From Ruminococcus sp. UBA1394 (lineage in GTDB: Bacteria > Bacillota > Clostridia > Oscillospirales > Ruminococcaceae): a stretch of DNA of 21,770 nucleotides. The stretch covers positions 26,438 to 48,207 of the forward strand of contig DBQM01000018.1 in NCBI GenBank assembly GCA_002305725.1, given 5' to 3'. The notes below the pieces were generated by a model. The model did no database searches. It saw only the letters and a list, made by a program, of their open reading frames with translations, and had not been told where the DNA came from. The first letter of the stretch is position 1, and each line of letters opens with the position of its first letter. Positions 1 to 6,887 of this stretch are shown here, piece after piece. The position numbers were made by a program, and so were the translations under genes.

Positions 1-153
1 GACATACGCCAGTATGCCTGCGAGCTTTTTATGCAATCTGTCGAAAAAAATTGACTGCGCATCTGTACGACAATAATTATGCGGTATTGCCTTAAATTTG
101 CAGGGCTGTGGTGTCTGATTTGTGAATAAATTGTGTAAGTTTTGTGAAAAGGG

Positions 154-181
154 TTGATTTTATTTTTAAAAGTAGTATACT
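154..181 (+). promoter_or_regulatory. Sigma-A promoter of htpG
   Basis: A -35 box TTGATT at 154-159 is followed after 16 bases by a -10 box TATACT at 176-181. Transcription would start near 188, inside the CIRCE operator. This placement shows that the reading frame open from 144 cannot be translated from its first codon in the main transcript. Confidence 0.8.
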
Positions 182-186
182 ATGTA

Positions 187-213
187 TTAGCACTCAAACA
201 GACAGAGTGCTAA
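187..213 (+). promoter_or_regulatory. CIRCE operator (HrcA binding site)
   Basis: TTAGCACTC at 187-195, a 9-base spacer and GAGTGCTAA at 205-213 match the CIRCE consensus with no mismatch in either arm. CIRCE is the known DNA target of the heat-shock repressor HrcA. It begins six bases after the -10 box and covers the start of transcription, so bound HrcA would block initiation. It also lies in the 5' end of the mRNA. Confidence 0.96.
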
Positions 214-239
214 TACTGAAAATAACGGAGTTGACAAAA

Positions 240-2120
240 ATGCAGAACAAGGAATTTAAGGCTGAGTCCAAAAGATTGCTCGACCTGATGATCAATTCAA
301 TTTATACACATAAGGAAATCTTTTTAAGAGAGCTTATTTCAAACGCAAGCGACGCAATTGACAAGCTTTATTTCAAATCCCTGACCGACGACAAGGTTGG
401 TATCAGCAAGGACGATTTTGCAATTAAAATTGACCTTGACAAAGACGCAAGAACTATTACAATTTCTGATAACGGTATCGGTATGACTGAGGAAGAGCTT
501 GAAAATCATCTCGGTACTATCGCAAACAGCGGTTCATTCAAGTTCAAGAACGAGAACAAGCTGGAGGACGATGTTGACATTATCGGACAGTTCGGTGTTG
601 GTTTCTATTCCGCTTTCATGGTTGCAAAGGAAGTTACTGTAAAGTCAAAGGCTTACGGCAGCGACAAGGCTTACCAGTGGATATCCGAGGGCGCTGACGG
701 CTATCAGATAGGCGAATGCGAAAAGGATACCGTAGGTACAGAAATCACATTAAAGCTGAAAGATGATACTGAAGACGAAAAATACAGCGATTATCTGGAA
801 CAGTACAGAATCAAGTCACTTGTAAAGAAGTATTCCGACTACATCAGATTCCCTGTTAAAATGGACGTGACACAAAGCCGTCTTAAAGAGGGTACTGAGG
901 ACGAATACGAAGACTACACAGTAACAGAAACTCTCAACAGCATGGTTCCAATCTGGCGCAAAAACAAGAGTGAGCTTAAAGACGAGGACTACAACAGCTT
1001 TTACAAGGAAAAGTTCTTCGACTACAACGAACCTCTCCTCCATATCCACACCAAAGCAGAGGGTACTGCAACATACAATGCCCTGCTTTACATTCCGTCA
1101 AAGGCGCCTTACGACTATTACTCAAAGGAATACGAAAAGGGACTCCAGCTTTATTCAAGCGGCGTTCTGATTATGGACAAGTGTGCCGACCTGCTGCCAG
1201 ACCATTTCAGCTTTGTAAAGGGTCTTGTTGATTCCGAGGACCTGTCCCTCAACATTTCAAGAGAAATGCTCCAGCATGACAGACAGCTGAAGCTTATTGC
1301 AAAGAGTCTTGAAAGAACAATAAAAAATGAGCTGACAAAGATGCTGAAAAATGACCGTGAAAAGTACGAGGAATTTTACAAGGCTTTCGGCTTACAGCTT
1401 AAATTCGGCGTTTACAACAACTACGGCATGAACAAGGATTCCGTAAAGGACCTTATCATGTTCCACTCCTCAAAGGAAAACAAGCTTGTTACTCTTGAAG
1501 AATACGTTAACAGAATGCCGGAAGACCAGAAGTATATCTACTATGCCTGCGGCGAATCCATTGCAAGAATCGACTCACTTCCTCAGACAGAGCTTGTAAA
1601 GGACAAGGGTTACGAGATACTCTACTTCACAGACAACGTTGACGAGTTTGCAATCAAAATGCTGATGAATTACAAGGAAAAGGAATTCAAGTCAGTTTCC
1701 GCCGGCGACCTTGACCTTGACACACCGGAAGAAAAAGAAGAAATCAAGGCTAAGGAAGAGGACGCAAAGGATCTCTTCAAATTTATGGAGGAAAAGCTTG
1801 GCGGCAAAGTAAAGACAGTACGTCTTTCAAAGCGTCTGAAATCCCACCCTGTATGTCTTACAAGCGACGGCGAAGTTTCCGTTGAGATGGAAAAGGTTCT
1901 CAATGCAATGCCGAACGACCAGAAGGTACAGGCAGACAAGGTGCTTGAGATAAATCCGGAGCACCCTGTTTTTGAAACACTGAAAAGCATTTACGGCAAG
2001 GACAACGAAAAGCTTGAAAAATACAGCAAGCTGCTCTACAACCAGGCTCTTATGATTGAGGGACTTCCTGTTGAGAATCCGGCAGAGTTTTCAAATCTTG
2101 TATGTGAGCTTATGAAATAA
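240..2120 (+). CDS. htpG: Molecular chaperone HtpG (bacterial Hsp90)
   Basis: This is the cytosolic Hsp90 ATPase chaperone, 626 residues, close to the 624 of the E. coli protein. The N-terminal GHKL ATP site is complete: E31, N35 and D38 in ELISNASD, then DNGIGM at 77-82 and GQFGVGFYS at 116-124. The middle and C-terminal dimerisation domains follow at normal length. The start is ATG 240, preceded by CGGAG at 226-230. An in-frame ATG at 144 lies upstream of the -10 box and would run through promoter and operator, so I reject it. The gene is alone, with its own promoter, CIRCE and terminator, and converges with the next gene. Regulation by HrcA is inferred from the operator. Identification is secure. 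Confidence 0.98.
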   Translation: MQNKEFKAESKRLLDLMINSIYTHKEIFLRELISNASDAIDKLYFKSLTDDKVGISKDDFAIKIDLDKDARTITISDNGIGMTEEELENHLGTIANSGSFKFKNENKLEDDVDIIGQFGVGFYSAFMVAKEVTVKSKAYGSDKAYQWISEGADGYQIGECEKDTVGTEITLKLKDDTEDEKYSDYLEQYRIKSLVKKYSDYIRFPVKMDVTQSRLKEGTEDEYEDYTVTETLNSMVPIWRKNKSELKDEDYNSFYKEKFFDYNEPLLHIHTKAEGTATYNALLYIPSKAPYDYYSKEYEKGLQLYSSGVLIMDKCADLLPDHFSFVKGLVDSEDLSLNISREMLQHDRQLKLIAKSLERTIKNELTKMLKNDREKYEEFYKAFGLQLKFGVYNNYGMNKDSVKDLIMFHSSKENKLVTLEEYVNRMPEDQKYIYYACGESIARIDSLPQTELVKDKGYEILYFTDNVDEFAIKMLMNYKEKEFKSVSAGDLDLDTPEEKEEIKAKEEDAKDLFKFMEEKLGGKVKTVRLSKRLKSHPVCLTSDGEVSVEMEKVLNAMPNDQKVQADKVLEINPEHPVFETLKSIYGKDNEKLEKYSKLLYNQALMIEGLPVENPAEFSNLVCELMK

Positions 2121-2128
2121 TAAAAGAA

Positions 2129-2159
2129 AAGAGGCTGTGCAAAGCAGCCTCTTATTTTT
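2129..2159 (+). terminator. Rho-independent terminator of htpG
   Basis: AAGAGGCTG at 2129-2137 pairs with CAGCCTCTT at 2145-2153 (9 bp, 7-base loop), followed by a T-rich tail to 2159. It begins eight bases after the htpG stop codon. Confidence 0.9.
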
Positions 2160-2213
2160 GTGCAGCGAAGTTTTCAACACTCTGATATCAGGCTGTTGAA
2201 AAATTAAAACATC

Positions 2214-2240
2214 AACGGGCGACCAATGGTCGCCCCTACA
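2214..2240. repeat. Short palindromic repeat, copy 1
   Basis: GGGCGACC at 2217-2224 and GGTCGCCC at 2228-2235 form an 8-bp perfect hairpin with loop AAT. The 24-base stretch 2214-2237 is identical to 4825-4848, and a diverged inverted copy lies at 4881-4900. It sits between two convergent genes and outside both terminator stems. It resembles small dispersed intergenic palindromes (REP-like); whether it is dispersed genome-wide cannot be seen here. Confidence 0.75.
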
Positions 2241-2277
2241 TTCAATAAAAACGGCAGAGCTAAACACTCTGCCGTTT
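2241..2277 (-). terminator. Terminator of the 749-residue membrane protein gene
   Basis: AAACGGCAGAG at 2249-2259 pairs with CTCTGCCGTTT at 2267-2277 (11 bp, 7-base loop). Read on the - strand the stem is followed by a T-run (A-rich 2247-2251 on the + strand). It lies ten bases past the stop of the gene at 2287-4536. Confidence 0.88.
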
Positions 2278-2286
2278 ACAATTTAA

Positions 2287-4536
2287 TTAATATTCAATTA
2301 TATCCATATAAATTGAATCAACTTTTCCGTCATAGTAGTAAATAGTCAGGTCGTTCCAGTCAGATGCTGTATCGTAAACTGTAATATCACCATATGAAGT
2401 ATCATCAATAGTTACGCCGAACTTTGCGGCTACATCAGCAACATTGCTGCCGATTGTGATTCCGTCAACAGAAACTGAAACAGCAGAGCCCTCTGATACG
2501 CTGAATCCTGTAACAAGACAGTCAGCAGGAGCAGCAGCCTTGTCTGTGTTGTTTTCAATGCTTACACCGAATGTATAGTCATCACTGTAGTAGCTTGTGA
2601 AATAACCGGCTTCGATCTGAGCGTCATCAGCCTGTACAAAATCAAGAATACCATTGATCTTTGCAGGGATAGTAACAGTCTGACCGTTAATCTGAATGTT
2701 CAGCTTTGAGAAATCATAAGTAACTTCTTCAGCCGCATTACCTGTTCCGACAATCGGGTCGTCTGTAATATCTATATCGCCGCCAATATCTCCGCCTGTG
2801 ATATCACCGCCGAGAGCGTTGCCGCCCATTGAATCAGTGATAGCACCGCTGAAAATTGAACCAAGTCCCTCAACACCGAATGCAGAACCGATATTGTCAA
2901 TGAAAGCTGCAAGATTAGCAGATGCGTCTGTTACATACTGTTCCATCTCAGCGCCGTCTTCTGTATAATTATAAACCTTCTGTGACGCATCAAATGCAGG
3001 GATTTCAACAGATGTTTCTTCCTTTGAAGAAATTGAAATTGTTCCGTAATTTGTTCCGTCGATTGTGATATCAGACTTAATTGTCTGACCCTTTCCGTCT
3101 GAATCCATAACGAATGTCAGTGAAGGACCTTCAAAACCTGTGAGGTCAAGTGTAAATTCGCCCTTGCAGTAGCCCTTGTCTTCGTTTACAGTTTCAAGGT
3201 CTTTGAAGCTTACAGGAAGTTCAACATTGCTTCCGTCATCATTCATGCCGATAAGAACGATCTTTGCTTCTCCGCTTTCCTTGCCGGACTTTTCAGTTGA
3301 TTTGCCTGCAATCTGAATACCTTCTCCGTCAACTGCGAAGTTAACGTCCAGAGCCTTGTCAGAACCGTCCTCAGCTGTCATGTAACCGATTTTGAGTTCA
3401 TCAGCTTCCGGTATTTCAATTTCACGGCCGCAGATCTTACCCTTTGAGTCAACGTAAACATTCATAGTAAATAATGTTTCGCCGCCGCTTACTTCAAGTG
3501 AACCAAACTCATCAAGCAGTCCTTCAACAGCAGATGTATAATCTTCCTCTGTAACACCGAACTTTTCAACAAGCTTGATTATAGTCTTGTCTTTTTTAGC
3601 TTCTTTCAGAACGTCCTTGCAGATGCTGTAAAGCGCACCCTCGTCAATCTCAGCAGCAAGCTTGTTGTATTCTGTCCTGACGCCGTTTGCCTCACAGGAA
3701 ACACCCTTTTCAAGCTCAACATCATCAATGTTCTCAAATACTAATGTAAAGTACTTTACGATAAGTTCGTTAAGTTCCTTTTCTGAAAGCATATCTTTCA
3801 GAGCGTCCGGATCTGTTGACAGTGAAGTAACAGCTTCCATATAGCCCTGCATAAATGCTGCTGCATCAGAATCCATCTCAGCATATGCCTGATCCATTAA
3901 TGCCTGCATATCCATTGAAATGTATGCCGGTGAAAGTTCAGGGATCTGAACGTAATATGCGCCGTCCTTAGCATAGATATTCATTGTTGCAAGAGTTTTG
4001 TCATCTGCTGTGATAAGGCATGATTCGCTGATGTTTTCACCGTCCACATTTGCGCCTGCCTTAACAGCAATGCTTGACGGAAGTGTGATACCGCTTTCTG
4101 AAAGCGGAGAACCGGAAAGTTCTTCGATAAGAGCGCCTACATTTGCAGCGTCAATATCAGCTTTGATCTCAACTTCTTCGGCAGCCTGTTTGCCGATGGA
4201 ATCCAGACCCTTTCCATAAGCCTCTGAAATGCCGTCAGCCATTTCAGAAAGATTTTCTTCCTCAACCCATGAGTAATAATCCTCAGGCTTGTTTATGAGC
4301 ATTTTAACATTGTTCTTTACCCATGGGATAAAGTTATATGCAAGTGCGCTTCCTGCTGCAAGAATAACTACGATTATTGCAACAATCAGGAGTACCGGTT
4401 TTTTCTTTGCCGGTTCAACACCGTCAACAAGCTGAGCCTCAGCAAAGGACGGCTGTTCAGTTATAACAGGTTCAACAGCCGGAGTTTCCGCAGGAGTAAC
4501 CTGTTCGTTGTTCTGATTTTCATTAAAATCTGACAT
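2287..4536 (-). CDS. Single-pass membrane protein, large extracellular part, unknown function
   Basis: I do not recognise the family. The 749 residues start with an acidic, Pro/Glu-rich cytoplasmic tail (1-43), then KKK and one hydrophobic helix at about 48-69. The rest should be outside the cell, giving a type II topology. Residues 75-560 are acidic and carry repeated strand-like segments. A Gly/Asp-rich linker at 568-599 (repeated GGDI) leads to a C-terminal domain at about 605-749. That domain contains GITIGSNVADVAAKFG at 692-707, similar in pattern to the G-x-x-x-x-x-V-x-x-x-x-G turn of small BamE-like or lipoprotein domains; this likeness is weak. The RBS AAGGGGG at 4544-4550 supports ATG 4536. 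The gene is monocistronic with its own strong promoter and terminator. A sensor, adhesion or envelope-stress role is possible but not shown. Confidence 0.85.
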   Translation of the reverse strand: MSDFNENQNNEQVTPAETPAVEPVITEQPSFAEAQLVDGVEPAKKKPVLLIVAIIVVILAAGSALAYNFIPWVKNNVKMLINKPEDYYSWVEEENLSEMADGISEAYGKGLDSIGKQAAEEVEIKADIDAANVGALIEELSGSPLSESGITLPSSIAVKAGANVDGENISESCLITADDKTLATMNIYAKDGAYYVQIPELSPAYISMDMQALMDQAYAEMDSDAAAFMQGYMEAVTSLSTDPDALKDMLSEKELNELIVKYFTLVFENIDDVELEKGVSCEANGVRTEYNKLAAEIDEGALYSICKDVLKEAKKDKTIIKLVEKFGVTEEDYTSAVEGLLDEFGSLEVSGGETLFTMNVYVDSKGKICGREIEIPEADELKIGYMTAEDGSDKALDVNFAVDGEGIQIAGKSTEKSGKESGEAKIVLIGMNDDGSNVELPVSFKDLETVNEDKGYCKGEFTLDLTGFEGPSLTFVMDSDGKGQTIKSDITIDGTNYGTISISSKEETSVEIPAFDASQKVYNYTEDGAEMEQYVTDASANLAAFIDNIGSAFGVEGLGSIFSGAITDSMGGNALGGDITGGDIGGDIDITDDPIVGTGNAAEEVTYDFSKLNIQINGQTVTIPAKINGILDFVQADDAQIEAGYFTSYYSDDYTFGVSIENNTDKAAAPADCLVTGFSVSEGSAVSVSVDGITIGSNVADVAAKFGVTIDDTSYGDITVYDTASDWNDLTIYYYDGKVDSIYMDIIEY

Positions 4537-4619
4537 ACTATGTCCCCCTTTTAAATTTTAAGGAATCACCTTTTAAGGCAAAACCCTTTGGTTTCTATAG
4601 ACTAAAATCCAATAATAAC

Positions 4620-4648
4620 ATATTAACAAATCTGATTTCTAAAGTCAA
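4620..4648 (-). promoter_or_regulatory. Sigma-A promoter of the 749-residue gene
   Basis: On the - strand the -35 box TTGACT (4643-4648) and the -10 box TAATAT (4620-4625) are separated by exactly 17 bases. Transcription should start near 4613, giving a leader of about 77 bases. Confidence 0.85.
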
Positions 4649-4824
4649 TAAAAAAATTTATTTTTTGTTTATTTGTATATATTTTGTAACTTTAGCTCAG
4701 TCTTTTTTAGTGTTTATAGGATTCAGACCGCTTATTTTCTTACTGCTTATTTTTTCCACATAAAAGGAATATTGCTTTAGGTATCTCCTGAACAGAAAAA
4801 AACAATTTCCGAAGAAACAAAAAT

Positions 4825-4848
4825 AACGGGCGACCAATGGTCGCCCCT
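4825..4848. repeat. Short palindromic repeat, copy 2
   Basis: This stretch is identical over 24 bases to copy 1 at 2214-2237. The hairpin is GGGCGACC (4828-4835), AAT, GGTCGCCC (4839-4846). It faces the inverted, diverged copy 3, so 4827-4900 resembles a tiny element bounded by inverted copies of one palindrome. Confidence 0.75.
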
Positions 4849-4878
4849 GCAGATAAACCAACATTTCACATTGTCGCA

Positions 4879-4900
4879 TAGGCGAGCATCGCTCGCCCGA
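4879..4900. repeat. Short palindromic repeat, copy 3 (inverted, diverged)
   Basis: GGCGAGC (4881-4887), ATC and GCTCGCC (4891-4897) form a 7-bp hairpin. Read on the - strand from 4900 it aligns with copies 1 and 2 beginning CGGGCGA. Compared with them, one C:G pair of the stem has become G:C, so both bases changed and pairing was kept. Confidence 0.65.
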
Positions 4901-4924
4901 ATAATTGAAAATAAACGTTCCCAC

Positions 4925-4956
4925 AAAAAAAGAGATGCCGTTTTTTCAGCATCTCT
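4925..4956 (-). terminator. Terminator of the 93-residue protein gene
   Basis: AGAGATGC at 4931-4938 pairs with GCATCTCT at 4949-4956 (8 bp, 10-base loop). The - strand continues into a run of six T (4925-4930). It lies 24 bases past the stop at 4981. Confidence 0.88.
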
Positions 4957-4980
4957 CTTTGTTTTGTGATTTACAGTCAA

Positions 4981-5262
4981 TCAGCTTTTAACAGTCCTCT
5001 TGAGCCACGCATTTGCAAGGTCTAAAGCCTCATAAAGACTTTCCTTTTCGCTGCTCTTGGTTATCGCCTTGTTAGGCGGCAGGCTCAGGTCTGTTGACAT
5101 CTGATATACCTTTATTTTACTGGCAACTTCCAGGTCCTTAACTTTCTTTTTCTGCAAAATCTGCAGCATAACCACATAATCGTCTGACATATTTCCGTAA
5201 TAAATCACATTATCATGTCTGACAAGCGGATATCCCTTATAAGTGAAAAAACTGCTGCTCAT
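4981..5262 (-). CDS. Small conserved-type cytoplasmic protein, unknown function
   Basis: The protein has 93 residues with no signal or membrane segment. It begins MSSSFFTYKGYPLVRHDN, has YYGN and a DLEVASKIKVYQ segment, and ends in a Leu/Ala-rich amphipathic helix (LYEALDLANAWLKR). I recall similar short proteins in ruminococci but know no function and name no family. The start chosen is ATG 5262 because AAGGAGG at 5269-5275 sits six bases upstream. The frame could begin 21 codons earlier at a GTG (5325), but that extension is basic, lacks a comparable RBS and would ignore this perfect site. It is monocistronic with its own terminator. That it is a gene is well supported; its role is not. Confidence 0.85.
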   Translation of the reverse strand: MSSSFFTYKGYPLVRHDNVIYYGNMSDDYVVMLQILQKKKVKDLEVASKIKVYQMSTDLSLPPNKAITKSSEKESLYEALDLANAWLKRTVKS

Positions 5263-5378
5263 AATATTCCTCCTTTTCCAAGGGCGATTATGTGCAATAA
5301 TGTAACAGGGAAACGCTTTTTTCACCCGGCATTCCCCCGACCTATTGTCTATAATGCCTTAAACGTCGTGTAATAATA

Positions 5379-5387
5379 ATTGTAACA
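5379..5387 (-). promoter_or_regulatory. Possible extended -10 promoter of the 93-residue gene
   Basis: On the - strand TGT-TACAAT (5387 to 5379) fits an extended -10 element. No good -35 box stands upstream. It would give a leader of about 110 bases before ATG 5262. The call is tentative. Confidence 0.4.
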
Positions 5388-5417
5388 TACTTCGTCTGCG
5401 AATAAAGTCGAAAAAGG

Positions 5418-6887
5418 TTACCAGTTCATAACAAATTCTTCATCAGTATCAAATTTTGCAAGATTGTCAATAAGAAGGTCAACATAAGACATTCTGCACT
5501 TGAAGCACGGTGTGCCGTTTACGCTGATAAGCGCCTTCTTGCCGTCTGTCCTGTAAAATTCAATAGTCTGATTTGTACTGCCGTCCTGTGTTTCAAGCTC
5601 AATGGAAACAACCGGCTCTCCCGTCGGTTCTTCGTCAATAACAAAGTCCTCTGCGGAAGTTTTCAGCAGGAATGTATAAAAGCTTCTGAAACGCTCTGTA
5701 TCGCATTCCTTGCCGTTTTTAGTCACCTTGTAATCGTCTGCGGAACTGCCGCTGCCCTCAAAGCTTACGCTCTCTCCGCCATTAACGTCAATTGAAAGCT
5801 TTCCGATATCCCATACATAAGTACCGAAAATCATCTTGGAGGTTATATCCCCCGGCTGAAGCTCAGCCCAGCATACGCTGTCTGTGGAAATTGCGTAAAT
5901 GACGTCGTTATCCTCAAACATTGCAAGATAGAATGTTCCGTCAGCGCTTTCAAGCTTTTTGCCGATTTTCAGAGTATACTCTGCCGGCTCATCGGTTTTC
6001 ATTGTGACCACACATGACGGTTTGTCAAGTCCGGACGCCGCAATTTCATCATCTGTCGGATGTGCCGTCATGACTGAATGAGCTGTAAGACCGAACATAC
6101 CGTGTGTTGCGTCCTGCGCCTTTTCAGCATCAAGATACGCAAACACAGGCTGAGTCATATAATGTGTCGCAAGCGTACCGCTTGTTGTATCCGCATCATC
6201 AGCTGACTTGTCATACTCCAGAACGATATCGTAATCAAGGTCGGTTCTTTCGATTTTTACTTCCTCAATTTTCGGATAGCTGTCGTCTGCCGGTTCTTCA
6301 AGCAGAGTTGTTGAGATAAAGTATTCCTTATTGTTGCGGAACACGCTCAGACTGCTTGACGCCGCAAGATAAACAGTATCTCCGCCCTTTTCCATGCAGT
6401 AGGCTTCTCCGCTGACAGGTGATTCATCACCCACAAGAATAGTTTTTTCGCCTGCCCCTGCTTTTACAGTAACCTCTGCTGCCGGATCTTTCAGACCGTA
6501 TTTTTCAAGGTCGGAAGGGTTTTCCTCAACTGTGGAATCGGAATTCAATGCGGAGCCATTGTTAAGCAGCGTGGAAGTAAGGGTGGTGTTGATATCAAGA
6601 TCCTCCAGCCCCTCAATCGTAAGAGTTACTGTTCCGTCCTCTGCCGGTTCTCCCACAGGGACAGCCTTGTATTCGCCCTCCGCATTTTTAACAGTAATCG
6701 ACTGAATATCAGCCTTTTCAAACTCCAGCAGTGAAACCGGAACGGATACATCACTGCTTTCCTCCGTCGAAGCGGAGGAAGAGGAATCCGTGTCCTTATC
6801 ATCTGTAAGCATTAAAGCGGCATATCCGCCTCCTGCAAGTGCAAGCGCCGCAGCACAGGCAATCAGAGCCTTGATATTCTTTTTCAT
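5418..6887 (-). CDS. DUF4340 protein of a gliding-type ABC transporter
   Basis: The protein has 489 residues: an N-terminal membrane anchor (about 7-27), a Ser/Asp-rich linker (32-48) and then extracellular DUF4340-type sequence. KYGLKDPAAEVTV at 129-141 is the recognisable part of that family, followed by LVGDESP and a strand-rich repeat arrangement. DUF4340 proteins usually accompany GldG-like ABC accessory proteins; their biochemical role is unknown. Here the start ATG overlaps the stop of the GldG-like gene as ATGA (6884-6887), with GAGGAG upstream, so the two are translationally coupled. It is the last gene of the operon. I see no convincing terminator just after its stop. Confidence 0.88.
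   Translation of the reverse strand: MKKNIKALIACAAALALAGGGYAALMLTDDKDTDSSSSASTEESSDVSVPVSLLEFEKADIQSITVKNAEGEYKAVPVGEPAEDGTVTLTIEGLEDLDINTTLTSTLLNNGSALNSDSTVEENPSDLEKYGLKDPAAEVTVKAGAGEKTILVGDESPVSGEAYCMEKGGDTVYLAASSSLSVFRNNKEYFISTTLLEEPADDSYPKIEEVKIERTDLDYDIVLEYDKSADDADTTSGTLATHYMTQPVFAYLDAEKAQDATHGMFGLTAHSVMTAHPTDDEIAASGLDKPSCVVTMKTDEPAEYTLKIGKKLESADGTFYLAMFEDNDVIYAISTDSVCWAELQPGDITSKMIFGTYVWDIGKLSIDVNGGESVSFEGSGSSADDYKVTKNGKECDTERFRSFYTFLLKTSAEDFVIDEEPTGEPVVSIELETQDGSTNQTIEFYRTDGKKALISVNGTPCFKCRMSYVDLLIDNLAKFDTDEEFVMNW

Larger units (their letters stand above)
4537..4980. other. Intergenic region with promoter and repeats
   Basis: This 444-base gap has no credible gene. It contains the leader and promoter of the 749-residue gene, an AT-rich stretch at about 4620-4700, two facing palindromic repeats (4825-4848 and 4881-4900) and the terminator of the 93-residue gene. 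Two short frames of 67 and 75 codons cross the repeats; neither has a good RBS or sensible composition. Confidence 0.8.

Noticed and set aside
1..120. Second promoter upstream of htpG (TTGACT at 51-56)
   Set aside because: No acceptable -10 box is found at 16-18 bases; nothing else in 1-120 supports a gene or RNA.
144..239. N-terminal extension of htpG from ATG 144
   Set aside because: It runs through the promoter and CIRCE, has no family similarity, and ATG 240 has a proper RBS and gives normal Hsp90 length.
4697..4980. Two overlapping short - strand frames (75 and 67 codons)
   Set aside because: They run through palindromic repeats and a terminator, lack a good RBS and have Phe/Cys-rich composition typical of noncoding DNA.
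5263..5325. GTG start 21 codons upstream for the 93-residue protein
   Set aside because: The perfect AAGGAGG six bases before ATG 5262 decides the start; the extension is basic and without a comparable RBS.
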